Source: Pseudomonadota bacterium (GTDB taxonomy: Bacteria > Pseudomonadota > Gammaproteobacteria > Legionellales > Legionellaceae). Taken from it: a DNA stretch of 52,703 bases. Positions 33,853-42,507 of this stretch are shown piece after piece (position 1 is the first letter of the stretch; the number at the start of each line of letters is the position of its first letter). A program made the translations under genes and the position numbers. The DNA is taken from contig JAIUOG010000003.1 of assembly GCA_020161725.1 (NCBI GenBank), forward strand, positions 1-52,703, in the 5' to 3' direction. The notes below the pieces were generated by a model. That model was given only the letters and a program-made list of their open reading frames with translations. It searched no databases and was not told the origin of the DNA.

Positions 33853-34866
33853 TTAAACTTCAAATAATTTATGCGGCAAACTTTCAATACGGCCTGCCTG
33901 GGTAACAATAACATAATCAAGCTTTCTTTGAAGTTCAGAAATAGTATCAGCACCTGCATAGGTTAAACCTGAACGAAGTCCACCAATGATATCTGCCATA
34001 ATTTCATTGTGGTTAGTACGATAAGGTACCTCAGTTGCAACCCCCTCAGCGGTTTTCCAATCTTGCATTTGCCCAAGGAAGGCTTCTTGCGCTTCTCTTG
34101 ATGCCATACCACGATAACGTTTTACTTTTTTACCGTCCTCTTTAGTAATGACCTCACCAGGGGTAGGCTCAGTCCCTGCTAACATACCACCTATCATGAC
34201 AAAATCAGCACCAAAGGCTAAAGCTTTTACAATATCGCCCGAGGTTTTGATACCCCCATCTGCAACAATCGAGCGATCTGTTCTTGCGCAATCCTGGATA
34301 CAAGTCAACATTGGAATACCAAAACCTGTTTTTATACGCGTGCTACAAACCGAACCACCGCCAATTCCTGCTTTGATAATATCAGCACCACAAGAAGCTA
34401 AATAGTCAGCACCAGCATAGGTTGCAACATTTCCCGCCATAATACAGCGACTACCTAATATTTTTCTTAAAGATTTAAGTGTTTTGCCGACGTATTTGGC
34501 ATGAGCATGGGCTACATCGATACAAAAGTAATCAGCACCAGCATCTCTTAAAGCTTCTGCACGCACTAAATCTTGATCACTACAACCAACAGAGACAAAG
34601 GTAGTCCCGACACAGTTTTTAAACTCTTTAATATTATCTTCAATGGATAAAAAGCGATGAAGAACGCCAATACCACCTTTAGAATGCATGAAATTGGCCA
34701 TATTGGATTCAGTAATCGTATCCATATTAGAACTCATAACAGGAAGCTCTAAAGATAGTTGGTTTAATCTATCTTTCATAGCAATACTAACAACACGTCT
34801 TGATTCATGATGGTTATAAGCGGGCACCAATAGGACATCATCAAAGGTTATTGCCTGATTATTCAT
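33853..34866 (-). CDS. guaC: GMP reductase / IMP dehydrogenase-family protein without CBS domains
   Basis: A 337-residue TIM-barrel enzyme, most likely GMP reductase (GMP + NADPH to IMP + ammonia). It starts FDDVLLVPAYN, has the family loop GIGGGSVCSTR with the catalytic Cys174, and the NADPH/nucleotide region SIVADGGIKTSGDIVKALAF. There is no CBS insertion, which argues against an ordinary IMP dehydrogenase. The loop YRGMASREAQEAF is closer to the IMPDH-style YRGM than to the FYGMSSE of classic GuaC, so the direction of the reaction should be confirmed. AAGGA precedes the ATG. Confidence 0.8.
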   Translation of the reverse strand: MNNQAITFDDVLLVPAYNHHESRRVVSIAMKDRLNQLSLELPVMSSNMDTITESNMANFMHSKGGIGVLHRFLSIEDNIKEFKNCVGTTFVSVGCSDQDLVRAEALRDAGADYFCIDVAHAHAKYVGKTLKSLRKILGSRCIMAGNVATYAGADYLASCGADIIKAGIGGGSVCSTRIKTGFGIPMLTCIQDCARTDRSIVADGGIKTSGDIVKALAFGADFVMIGGMLAGTEPTPGEVITKEDGKKVKRYRGMASREAQEAFLGQMQDWKTAEGVATEVPYRTNHNEIMADIIGGLRSGLTYAGADTISELQRKLDYVIVTQAGRIESLPHKLFEV

Positions 34867-34894
34867 GGTAAATCCTTAAGAAAAATAGGAGGAG

Positions 34895-34920
34895 TTCCAT
34901 CTACCCTTCGGTAGATGGAA
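34895..34920 (-). terminator. hairpin between phoH and guaC
   Basis: A perfect 11-bp stem TTCCATCTACC / GGTAGATGGAA with a 4-nt loop lies 17 nt after the phoH-PIN stop. On the minus strand CTCCTCCTATTTTTC follows. It is probably a terminator for phoH or a processing site ahead of guaC. Confidence 0.6.
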
Positions 34921-34937
34921 TGAAGTGTTACAGGCAA

Positions 34938-36338
34938 CTATAAATGTTCTGCAGCATAATATGCAAGTCTTGAACGCTCACCGCGAGTTAAAGTCATATG
35001 GGCACTATGTTGCCAGTGCTTAAATCGGTCTACTGCAAAGGTAAGACCTGAAGTAGTTTCGGTAAGATAGGGTGTGTCAATCTGTTTAATATCACCTAAA
35101 CAAATGATTTTTGACCCGGGACCTGCGCGAGTAACTAGTGTTTTAATCTGCTTAGATGTTAAATTTTGTGATTCATCAATAATGATAAACCGATTTAAAA
35201 AAGTCCTACCACGCATAAAGTTTAATGAGCGAATTTTAATTTTATTTTGTATTAAATCTTGAGTAGCCCCCCGACCAAAACTACCCCCCTCTTGAGATGA
35301 ATGTAAAACTTCCAAGTTATCCATCAAAGCACCCATCCAAGGTGTCATTTTTTCTTCTTCTGTTCCAGGTAAGAAGCCAATATCCTCTCCCACAGGAATA
35401 GTGACCCGGGTCATAATGATTTCGCTATAACGGTTTTGGTCAAGAACCTGCGTTAATCCTGCCGCAATAGTTAAAAGTGTTTTCCCAGTACCAGCAGAAC
35501 CTTGTAAGGTTACAAAATCAATGTCTGGGTCTAGCAACATGTTCAAAGCAAAATTTTGCTCCCGATTACGTGCGGTAATTCCCCATACAGAATGCTTAGC
35601 CTGAGTATAATCGCGAGCGACTTGCACAACAGCTGCATTTTCAGTTAATTCCTTAACAATAGCCTGAAATTGGTTATCGTTAGTACTAATGCAATCATTG
35701 TAATTCCATTGATTAATCATAGGGCCTGTGATGCGATAGAAGGTTTTGCCACTATCCTGCCAAGCTTCAATATTTTTAGCGTGGGTGTCCCAAAAATTAT
35801 CGTCTAAAAGATGCAAACCGCTATGCAGCAAATTGACATCATCAAGCACCTTATCATTGTAATAATCTTCAGCAGGAATACCCAAAATACCTGCTTTAAT
35901 CCTTAAATTGATATCTTTAGAAATAATAACAACTTGTTTTTCAGGGTGCTTTTTCTGTAAACCTAAGGCTGTTGCTAATAAAGTATTATCCGCCTTATGA
36001 CCGGGCAAAGAAGTAGGCGTTATTTCATCAAATTCATCGGTTTGAAAAAATAACCGACCACTAGTATGAACCTTATCAGAACTTAAAAAACTGGGGATAG
36101 GTAGACCTGTCACAATTTCTTTATGGCTCGCATTAGACATTAATTCAACTAACATTCTGTTAGTTTGACGAACGTTTCTTGCAACCTCAGAAAGACCCGT
36201 TTTATGTGCGTCTAATTCCTCTAGCACCACCATAGGGAGATAAATATCATGTTCTTCAAAACGAAAGATAGCACTAGGATCATGCATCATAATATTTGTA
36301 TCGAGTACAAATAGTTTAGCGTTTTTATTAATATTCAT
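34938..36338 (-). CDS. PIN-domain/PhoH-family ATPase, YlaK-like
   Basis: A protein of 466 residues from the ATG at 36338, chosen because AAGGATGATATT immediately precedes it; ATGs at 36356 and 36365 are in frame. The N-terminal PIN nuclease-like domain (LFVLDTNIMMHDPSAIF, with Asp in VVLEELDAHK and KADNTLLATAL) is followed by a PhoH P-loop ATPase domain: Walker A GSAGTGKT, Walker B RFIIIDESQNL and LGDIKQID. PhoH2-type proteins are predicted RNA helicase/ribonucleases acting in the cytoplasm. Downstream of the metallo-hydrolase by about 55 nt, same strand. Not a canonical PhoH (shorter, no PIN). Confidence 0.9.
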   Translation of the reverse strand: MNINKNAKLFVLDTNIMMHDPSAIFRFEEHDIYLPMVVLEELDAHKTGLSEVARNVRQTNRMLVELMSNASHKEIVTGLPIPSFLSSDKVHTSGRLFFQTDEFDEITPTSLPGHKADNTLLATALGLQKKHPEKQVVIISKDINLRIKAGILGIPAEDYYNDKVLDDVNLLHSGLHLLDDNFWDTHAKNIEAWQDSGKTFYRITGPMINQWNYNDCISTNDNQFQAIVKELTENAAVVQVARDYTQAKHSVWGITARNREQNFALNMLLDPDIDFVTLQGSAGTGKTLLTIAAGLTQVLDQNRYSEIIMTRVTIPVGEDIGFLPGTEEEKMTPWMGALMDNLEVLHSSQEGGSFGRGATQDLIQNKIKIRSLNFMRGRTFLNRFIIIDESQNLTSKQIKTLVTRAGPGSKIICLGDIKQIDTPYLTETTSGLTFAVDRFKHWQHSAHMTLTRGERSRLAYYAAEHL

Positions 36339-36393
36339 AATATCATCCTTATCCATGCTACTCATTTAAATTAGGATTTCTTGGCATTGACTG

Positions 36394-37155
36394 TCAATCT
36401 ATCCTAAACTCCTGGCCACATTTTACAAATCCCAAAAAGCCCTCTTCCTCTGCTTTTGGTAAAACACCATCATTGTAATGATATAGCCACATTTTATTTT
36501 TAATTTGGCTATCCAGGTTAACCAACTGCTCAAAATGGGCATGAACCCCACTAGGAGAATGAGAAGTTTCACAATCATGAAAGATAAGTGAAGCCTCTTT
36601 ATAATAGGGTAATAAATCTTTGTTGAATTGGGTATCTGTTGTGATAAAAATTTTATTTTTTTTATACCCAAGAATAAGACCATAACTTGGCATTACTCGA
36701 TGATTAGACAGAACATGTACCGTTTTTACTAAGCGAATGCTAGCACCTTCCCAATGAAATTCTTGATTATCATAGAGACTATGTACATTAAAAAAACTAT
36801 GTAGGCTTGCCTGTTCATCTTCTAAGGTTTCCATCCCACCAGCTAAACAATGTTCCCATAAAGGTTGCGCCAGTTCCTGGTGTACAATTAATAAAGGCTT
36901 ATGTGCTTTGGGTCTAAATTTATGCTTGAATGCAAACCAGGTAAGGCCACCAACATGATCATGATGGAGATGGCTAATATAAACTGCATCCACATCAATA
37001 GGATTGATGTTGGCATGGGCTAGTGAAAAGCGAATATCAGTCCCACAATCTATCAATAATTTTTTCCCTGAATTGGAAACAAGAATTAAATTTGAATGAT
37101 AATTAGTTTGGGATTCTGATAAGCCACTCGCTGTTCCAAGAAACAACAATTTCAT
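36394..37155 (-). CDS. metallo-beta-lactamase-fold hydrolase, RNase Z-like
   Basis: A 253-residue cytoplasmic protein of the MBL superfamily. The metal-binding motif SHLHHDHVGG contains His62, His64, Asp66 and His67. A further His is in TVHVLSNHRVMPS, and Asp in FITTDTQFN plus FHDCETSHSPSGVHAHF supply the remaining ligands. The overall pattern resembles RNase Z / ElaC or a cyclic-nucleotide phosphodiesterase of the class II/PDE2 type. AAGGA precedes the ATG, and its start is 10 nt from the cyclase stop, so a link to cyclic-nucleotide breakdown is possible but unproven. Confidence 0.85.
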   Translation of the reverse strand: MKLLFLGTASGLSESQTNYHSNLILVSNSGKKLLIDCGTDIRFSLAHANINPIDVDAVYISHLHHDHVGGLTWFAFKHKFRPKAHKPLLIVHQELAQPLWEHCLAGGMETLEDEQASLHSFFNVHSLYDNQEFHWEGASIRLVKTVHVLSNHRVMPSYGLILGYKKNKIFITTDTQFNKDLLPYYKEASLIFHDCETSHSPSGVHAHFEQLVNLDSQIKNKMWLYHYNDGVLPKAEEEGFLGFVKCGQEFRID

Positions 37156-37165
37156 TTAATATTCC

Positions 37166-39406
37166 TTATTTCTGTGTATGCGTAAAGGTTCCATCCCAAT
37201 CTGCACCAAGATTCGCAGTTTTTAACTCATCAATTCGGGCTAAATAATAGTGATAAAGATATTTATCTTTATAGCCTTTAATCAATTGCTGAAATTCATT
37301 AATAGCAGCATCCCAATCCTGTTTTAAATAAGATGCAATCGCTTTCTCGTAAACAGCTAACTCATCGTCTAAAACCTGATTCACCTCTAAAGCTTTACCT
37401 AAAGGCTCATAAATAGCTAAAGGTTGAGAGCGCCCTTTCACTCTTATTTTATCAATATATTGCCATACATATTGAGGAGCAGTCTCTTTAGTAAATTCAC
37501 AAACTAAGATATCAACTTGATAGTATTTTGTTAATGCTTCAAGCCTCGAACCGAGATTAACCGTATCACCTAAGACAGTATAAGCACGTCTAAATTCAGA
37601 GCCCATATCACCTACATTCATTGCACCAGTTGCAATACCCATTCCCATTTGCACCGTTGGCAAATCAATTTCATTTAAGGTTTGGTTAATATCAGGCAAG
37701 GCTTTTTTAATATCAAGTGCAGTACCTACAGCATGATGGGCATGATTTGGATCGTGCAAAGGTGCCCCCCAGAATGCCACAACCATATCACCAACATATT
37801 TATCAATAGTTCCCTGATTATCAAAAATGATTTTCGTCAGCGGTGTTAAAAAATCATTTAAAAGTTTCTTTACGCCATTTGCGGTTAACTTTTCACTGAT
37901 TGAAGTAAAATCACGAATATCAGAAAAGAAAACACTCATAACACGAGTATCTCCTTCCATATTATAACTTTCAGGAAAATCGGTCATTTCAGTGATATGA
38001 GAGGGTGGTACATACTGACCAAATAACTGCCTAATTTTATTTTTTTGACGACGCTCAATGATAAATTCATAAAAGAAATTAGCAATTACTAAGGTTGTTA
38101 ATAAAACTAGAATGATAGCAATCGGCAAATAAATATTTTTTGTAACAAAAAGCCACCATGAAAAAGCAAGGCAAAAACCTGCTAAGAAAACGTAGCTAAT
38201 AATAGTCAATACCGGACCGATTAAAGGTAAGATAAAAGATAAAATAAAACCAAGCATAAATAATATTTGATATTCTTTATGTACATTATCAATTGCTTGT
38301 TCTGTAAATTGTTGGCTTAAAAGCATAGCAATAATATTAGCATTAGATTCCACCCCAGGAAAAACAGGTGAAATTGGTGTTGGATGCAAGTCTGCTAAAA
38401 TAATTAAAGTAGAACCAACAATTGCAATTGAGCCAGCCAAGTCTTCATTAGCGACTTTCTTATCTAAAATATCTACAGCAGAATAATAGGGAATTGTATT
38501 AGCAGGTCCCCAAAAAGGCATTAAAATTTGCCCTCTTTCATTGACAGGCACACGAATTCCACTGACCTCAAAAGCAAGTAACTTTTCTTTTCCATTGCTT
38601 TCTTTAGTCGCTTCTAATTGTATTTTATCAACCATTAAATAACGCATTACCGTGGCTAAAGATAAGCTTGGATATAGCTTATTGTTAAATTTAGCTAATA
38701 ATAAAGAGTTACGAATAACACCATCATCATCAGGAATATTCGATACAAAACCACCAACCTTATCGGCTTCTGCGAAAAGGGGCAAAATAGCACTATAGCC
38801 AGAAAAAGAGGGAACCGTTAAATTTGCAGCATCGATTACCTCACCCTTATTATTTAAAAGAGGAGGAGGTAATTTACCAATTAATAAATTAGATTGATCA
38901 TGCAATAAAAAACCCAGTACAGCTTCATTTTTAGCTAATTGGGCGGCAAATTTTTGATCATTATCAATTTGCGGTGCTAAATTTTCTATCTCCTGCCTAA
39001 AATGACTATTTTTAAGTAAATTAGGGTTTATCTTGCTTAAAAGTGATTTCGCAAGATTATCTTCTGACTGAGAAAAAACAATATCAAAAGCAGTAACAAC
39101 AACACCGGCTTCACTAAGATTGTTGAGAAGTTCTGCTATTTTATCTCTTGGCCAGGGCCAACGACCTACTTTTTTTATCGATTCATTATCAATATCAACA
39201 ACAATAACCCGTGGCATGGTTGGCATTGGATGCGGAAAGGTTCGCACCATTGCATCATAAAAGAAATTATCTATTCCTTTTAAAAAATATTGAAAATGCG
39301 ACCAAGAAAACCAATTGAGAGTTAAAATGAAAAAAATAGAAAAAAGGCCAAGCGCAAATTGCGCTCGCTTTTTTTTGATTGCACGTAACCAAGCATGAAA
39401 ATTCAA
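37166..39406 (-). CDS. CHASE2-domain adenylate/guanylate cyclase (class III)
   Basis: A 746-residue inner-membrane signalling enzyme. A helix at about 16-34 and three helices at about 380-445 flank an extracytoplasmic CHASE2 sensor (about 45-365; RVIVVDIDNESIKKVGRWPW, FDIVFSQ). The cytoplasmic class III cyclase domain (about 485-665) has metal-binding Asp496 (FSDIRDFTS) and Asp540 (DKYVGDMVVAFWG), purine-selecting Lys536 and Asp614, and Asn617/Arg621 of the transition-state pair (GDTVNLGSRLE). It should make cAMP or cGMP in response to a periplasmic cue. The C-terminal 80 residues contain a TPR-like helix pair. It lies between an outer membrane protein and a metallo-hydrolase. Confidence 0.95.
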   Translation of the reverse strand: MNFHAWLRAIKKKRAQFALGLFSIFFILTLNWFSWSHFQYFLKGIDNFFYDAMVRTFPHPMPTMPRVIVVDIDNESIKKVGRWPWPRDKIAELLNNLSEAGVVVTAFDIVFSQSEDNLAKSLLSKINPNLLKNSHFRQEIENLAPQIDNDQKFAAQLAKNEAVLGFLLHDQSNLLIGKLPPPLLNNKGEVIDAANLTVPSFSGYSAILPLFAEADKVGGFVSNIPDDDGVIRNSLLLAKFNNKLYPSLSLATVMRYLMVDKIQLEATKESNGKEKLLAFEVSGIRVPVNERGQILMPFWGPANTIPYYSAVDILDKKVANEDLAGSIAIVGSTLIILADLHPTPISPVFPGVESNANIIAMLLSQQFTEQAIDNVHKEYQILFMLGFILSFILPLIGPVLTIISYVFLAGFCLAFSWWLFVTKNIYLPIAIILVLLTTLVIANFFYEFIIERRQKNKIRQLFGQYVPPSHITEMTDFPESYNMEGDTRVMSVFFSDIRDFTSISEKLTANGVKKLLNDFLTPLTKIIFDNQGTIDKYVGDMVVAFWGAPLHDPNHAHHAVGTALDIKKALPDINQTLNEIDLPTVQMGMGIATGAMNVGDMGSEFRRAYTVLGDTVNLGSRLEALTKYYQVDILVCEFTKETAPQYVWQYIDKIRVKGRSQPLAIYEPLGKALEVNQVLDDELAVYEKAIASYLKQDWDAAINEFQQLIKGYKDKYLYHYYLARIDELKTANLGADWDGTFTHTQK

Positions 39407-39432
39407 CGCTGTTACCTCAAATTTTCTACTGA

Positions 39433-40437
39433 TTAATCAATACTGACTCTAAAAGTTACAGTACTTTGGTTGGCACGATAGGCAGAACTTCTCTCAAAAT
39501 ATTGCTGTTCGAAACGAAGTAAATATCGCTTATAGGTTAGGTTAATACCACCACCTACTTTATAACCATTCATATCAAGGTTCAGTGCAGGGGCAGGGCC
39601 AATAAAACCTATCGGCAATAAGTTTCTGCTATTATCAAAACTAAGAACTTGGATTAGACCCACGTTGAAGAATGGTTGCATCATTGAATTATAGCGATAA
39701 CCAATTTCAGCATTTTCTAAAAGGAAAGACGCTTTATTTTGTAAATGCTCAACATGAAGCTTTTCAATCTGATAGAGATAATCAATTGAATAAGGATCTT
39801 GTAGGACTTCCGTATATAAATAAATAACATTACCGCTGAGATTAAAATTACCCCACGATTTGTTCAACAAAGCTGCAATGTTAACGAACCAGTTTTTGGA
39901 GTAGGTATTAGCATAACCTTGTTTAAGCGGACTAAGCGGCTCATCACCAAAAGATTGTGGTAACTCACTGAAAATAGTATTAGTCGATAAGTTACCTGAG
40001 TTTTGACCATAACCTGCGGCTAAATCAAAATATAAAAAGGGAAAGGCCTGGCCAAGAACATGTCCATATATACTATTATTACGAACTGTTTGATGGGAAA
40101 TAGAATAGGGCAAATCCGGTAACTGAACTTCCGAATTTATTTGAGTATCGAGGCGATAAAGAAAAACCCCAGCCTTAAAACGATCATTGATTTTAAAATC
40201 ATTACCACCTAAGCCGTAAAAATTAAAATGACCTTTATAACGGTTGAAACTATTGGTCGTGTTAAACGAATTAAATTTAAAATCAGAGTAAGAGTAAACC
40301 GCATTGGCGCTGAAGCCAGCAGCCGGGGAAGGCGAATTCTCTGCATTACCCATAGCACCCGCAAAAGAAGCAGGGGATACAAAACTCAATGCCTGGCATA
40401 ATAAATAAGAGGCAAGAATTCTTTTTTGTTTTTTCAT
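39433..40437 (-). CDS. outer membrane beta-barrel protein in the FecR/CHASE2 cluster
   Basis: A 334-residue protein with a signal peptide (RILASYLLCQALSFVSPASF) cleaved near AGAMGNAEN, the same type of junction as the protein at 13109. The chain then alternates strands with aromatic girdle residues (for example NAVYSYSDFKFNSFNTTNSF, IYGHVLGQAFPFLYFDLAAG, YLLRFEQQYFERSS) and ends in TVTFRVSID, consistent with a barrel. GGAGA lies before the ATG. It is between the FecR-domain gene and the cyclase with a GC-rich hairpin upstream. It may supply the surface or periplasmic signal or be secreted with FecR. Function is unknown. Confidence 0.85.
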   Translation of the reverse strand: MKKQKRILASYLLCQALSFVSPASFAGAMGNAENSPSPAAGFSANAVYSYSDFKFNSFNTTNSFNRYKGHFNFYGLGGNDFKINDRFKAGVFLYRLDTQINSEVQLPDLPYSISHQTVRNNSIYGHVLGQAFPFLYFDLAAGYGQNSGNLSTNTIFSELPQSFGDEPLSPLKQGYANTYSKNWFVNIAALLNKSWGNFNLSGNVIYLYTEVLQDPYSIDYLYQIEKLHVEHLQNKASFLLENAEIGYRYNSMMQPFFNVGLIQVLSFDNSRNLLPIGFIGPAPALNLDMNGYKVGGGINLTYKRYLLRFEQQYFERSSAYRANQSTVTFRVSID

Positions 40438-40460
40438 AACATCTCCATTATTACTTGAAC

Positions 40461-40478
40461 AAGGCCCCTTGGGGCCTT
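40461..40478. terminator. perfect GC-rich palindrome after the FecR-domain gene
   Basis: AAGGCCCCTTGGGGCCTT is self-complementary over 18 nt, 31 nt after the FecR-domain gene stop. On the plus strand it is followed by TTATTATTCTTATTC; on the transcribed minus strand only by TTGTTCAAG. It may attenuate transcription into the outer membrane protein gene. Confidence 0.45.
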
Positions 40479-40508
40479 TTATTATTCTTATTCTTTTTTA
40501 ATCCAATA

Positions 40509-41327
40509 TTAACTTGGAGGAATAAAGGGAACAGGAGTATTCGCTGTTGATGTTGTCTCTACAACTTGAGAGTTCGTTGTTGTAGTCACAGTCGTCGTTA
40601 TAGTTGTCGGGATAACAACACTAATCTCGGGGTTTGATGCCTGACTTGTAGTAGTTGAAGACGATGTCCCACCAGCACTAGGACCAGCCGGAGTGGGGGC
40701 TGCTGGTGTAACCCAACCATGTCCAGGCCAATCAATAGGACCATACGTGATTTGTTGAGTAATCCCATTGTAAAGAGCTGCATTATGTGCCTCGCCTGGG
40801 CCTAATGCATAACTACCATTTACAATAACCTGACCTTCTGTTACCTCGATACCAGCTTGCTCACACCCTTTGGTTGTTACTTTTTTGCCTGTAGGTAAAC
40901 GCGTCACTTTGGCTCTATTAGAGCAGAAAATGCCAATTCGATATTTGGTTCCGTTAATAGCTAAAGCAACAACTGGCGTCTGCAAAGATGCTTTTTTCTG
41001 ACCTTGAGTAGTTGATTCTAAACCGCCTCTATCAAGGCTTGCTTTAGATTGTATGTTTTTATCCTGAGGGGTATATGAAAGGATTTTATAACTCGAATCC
41101 GGTTGTAGAGAAATCAAAGTACCATTGGAATACTTAAATTGAGCCTGAGCCCCTTCACGAGTAATAAGCCGGTCGCCAACAAAAAGTGAAGCACCTCGTG
41201 AAACTGATTTTTCTTGACCTGCTCTTTCAACATATACTTGTTTGGTAGCGAATAAAAGAGTCCCTGCTTGCTCTGCTATAGCTATTGCCTGGTAAAAAAA
41301 CAAAAAGATAAAAAGCCATTTTTTCAT
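40509..41327 (-). CDS. FecR-domain periplasmic protein
   Basis: A 272-residue protein with a signal peptide (KKWLFIFLFFYQAIAIAEQA). Residues about 40-150 form a FecR domain: GASLFVGDRLITREGAQAQF, then GTLISLQPDSSYKIL and TPVVALAINGTKYRIGIFCS. FecR domains sense or bind ligands in the periplasm; outside iron uptake they accompany CHASE2 cyclases. Cys at about 136 and 155 could pair. The C-terminal 65 residues are Thr/Ser/Pro-rich low complexity (AAPTPAGPSAGGTSSSTTTS). First gene of the minus-strand group that continues through the barrel, the cyclase and the metallo-hydrolase. Confidence 0.88.
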   Translation of the reverse strand: MKKWLFIFLFFYQAIAIAEQAGTLLFATKQVYVERAGQEKSVSRGASLFVGDRLITREGAQAQFKYSNGTLISLQPDSSYKILSYTPQDKNIQSKASLDRGGLESTTQGQKKASLQTPVVALAINGTKYRIGIFCSNRAKVTRLPTGKKVTTKGCEQAGIEVTEGQVIVNGSYALGPGEAHNAALYNGITQQITYGPIDWPGHGWVTPAAPTPAGPSAGGTSSSTTTSQASNPEISVVIPTTITTTVTTTTNSQVVETTSTANTPVPFIPPS

Positions 41328-41517
41328 TCAGCATTTCCCTCGCTTATTTAGAATGCAGCCCATCATAACCCAGATGTATTTTCAATTAAATATTATTTAT
41401 AAACAAATTTAACTAAATCAATATATTAGCTCTATTGCTATACTTGCTGAACAAAAAATATTTTTCTATATTTTGGCTATCATCCTGCACTGTTTTAAGT
41501 ATGCGCTATTCATTTAC

Positions 41518-41602
41518 GTCTTTGCGAGCCTTGGGAAGCAATCCAGAACGGTGATCGATTGTAAATCCGAACAATTGCTTCGCTAGCGCTCGTAAAGACG
41601 AG
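41518..41602. repeat. family 2a palindromic repeat
   Basis: The ends CGTCTTTGCGAGC and GCTCGTAAAGACG are inverse, as are the inner GAAGCAAT / ATTGCTTC. The centre contains TTGTAAATCCGAAC, as in the copies at 26851-26931 and 27028-27104. Confidence 0.7.
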
Positions 41603-41706
41603 GGGCGGAGGAGCATCCTACGCAAAGCCCTTATGTGCCAAGATGGTAAATTTAAATCGCCTAGGGTTTATTTACACAAACAAAAATTAACAGGGAAAAA
41701 GCCGCA

Positions 41707-41735
41707 TTGACAAACAATTATTCTCTATCTAAGTT
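41707..41735 (+). promoter_or_regulatory. promoter of the amidoligase cluster
   Basis: A perfect -35 TTGACA (41707-41712) is followed after 17 nt by TAAGTT (41730-41735), a moderate -10. It lies just upstream of AAGGA and the minicistron ATG at 41757. Confidence 0.45.
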
Positions 41736-41756
41736 TAAATAAAAGGATTATTTAAA

Positions 41757-41780
41757 ATGAGTTTATGTCAGCATGATTGA
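41757..41780 (+). promoter_or_regulatory. minicistron MSLCQHD overlapping the C39-like peptidase start
   Basis: ATG 41757 has a good AAGGA ribosome binding site, and its short frame (7 codons, then TGA) ends inside the next start codon region (ATGATTGA). The peptidase ATG at 41773 itself has no clear Shine-Dalgarno, so translation may enter through this leader by coupling. Confidence 0.35.
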
Positions 41781-42507
41781 TTTGACAATTCACACCCAAC
41801 CTGATGATGAAAGCTGTGGCCCTACGAGTTTGCATGCTATTTATCGTTATTATGGTTTGGATATAGAACTTGAAAAGGTTGTTAAAGACGTAGAACGCTC
41901 CTTATCTGGAGGCACCTTGGCGCCGATGTTAGGCAAACATGCCTTACAAAATAATTTTAGCGCTGTCATTTATATTAATAATCTTGATGTCTTTGATCCC
42001 ACTTGGTTTAAGTTTGATCAAGGGGGCGCATGCAAAGAAACGCTCATTGCCAAATTATCAAAACAAATACACTGTAAAAAAAATTCTGCTATCATCCAAG
42101 CAAGCCAGGCCTATATTGATTTTTTAGAATTAGGCGGGCAAATACGCTTCCATACACTTAGTGTACAATTGTTAAAAAATTATTTTCATAAAAATGTACC
42201 TATCCTAACGGGCTTAAGTGCTACCTATCTATATCAAAGTGCAAGAGAGCGCTTTACGCCTCAAGGCGAATCCATTTATGATGATATTCAAGGTACTCCC
42301 TGTGGACATTTTGTTGTATTGTGTGGTTATGATGATAAAAAAAGATTAGTTGTCGTGGCTGATCCGCATCGTGAAAATCCGATATCCCAGGATAACTATT
42401 ACAAGGTGAATCTCAATCGTTTAATTAATGCAATTTTACTAGGCGTGCTTACTTATGATGCTAACCTATTAATACTTCAACCAAAGAGCGATGAATGGAA
42501 ACTATAA
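41773..42507 (+). CDS. C39-like (papain-fold) cysteine peptidase of an amidoligase cluster
   Basis: A 244-residue cytoplasmic protein with the catalytic set of C39/papain-like peptidases: Gln9, Cys15 (DDESCGPTSLHAI), His179 (GTPCGHFVVLCGYDD) and Asp197 (VVVADPHREN). There is no signal peptide or ABC transporter portion, unlike bacteriocin-processing C39 domains. The gene overlaps the RimK-type ligase start by 13 bp, so the two are coupled. It probably hydrolyses a peptide or isopeptide bond in the product or substrate of the neighbouring ligases. The role is inferred from context. The start is ATG 41773 because the frame has a stop just upstream. Confidence 0.88.
   Translation: MIDLTIHTQPDDESCGPTSLHAIYRYYGLDIELEKVVKDVERSLSGGTLAPMLGKHALQNNFSAVIYINNLDVFDPTWFKFDQGGACKETLIAKLSKQIHCKKNSAIIQASQAYIDFLELGGQIRFHTLSVQLLKNYFHKNVPILTGLSATYLYQSARERFTPQGESIYDDIQGTPCGHFVVLCGYDDKKRLVVVADPHRENPISQDNYYKVNLNRLINAILLGVLTYDANLLILQPKSDEWKL

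Larger units (their letters stand above)
41328..41772. other. long divergent intergenic region with one repeat and a promoter
   Basis: It separates the FecR group (minus) from the amidoligase cluster (plus). It holds a family 2a palindrome (about 41518-41602), a promoter near 41707-41735 and an 8-codon minicistron at 41757-41780. AT-rich DNA without other features fills 41328-41510. Confidence 0.6.

Noticed and set aside
41518..41602. Possible tRNA or riboswitch from the strong fold
   Set aside because: The sequence recurs at 26851-27104 without any tRNA or aptamer consensus, so it is a dispersed palindrome.
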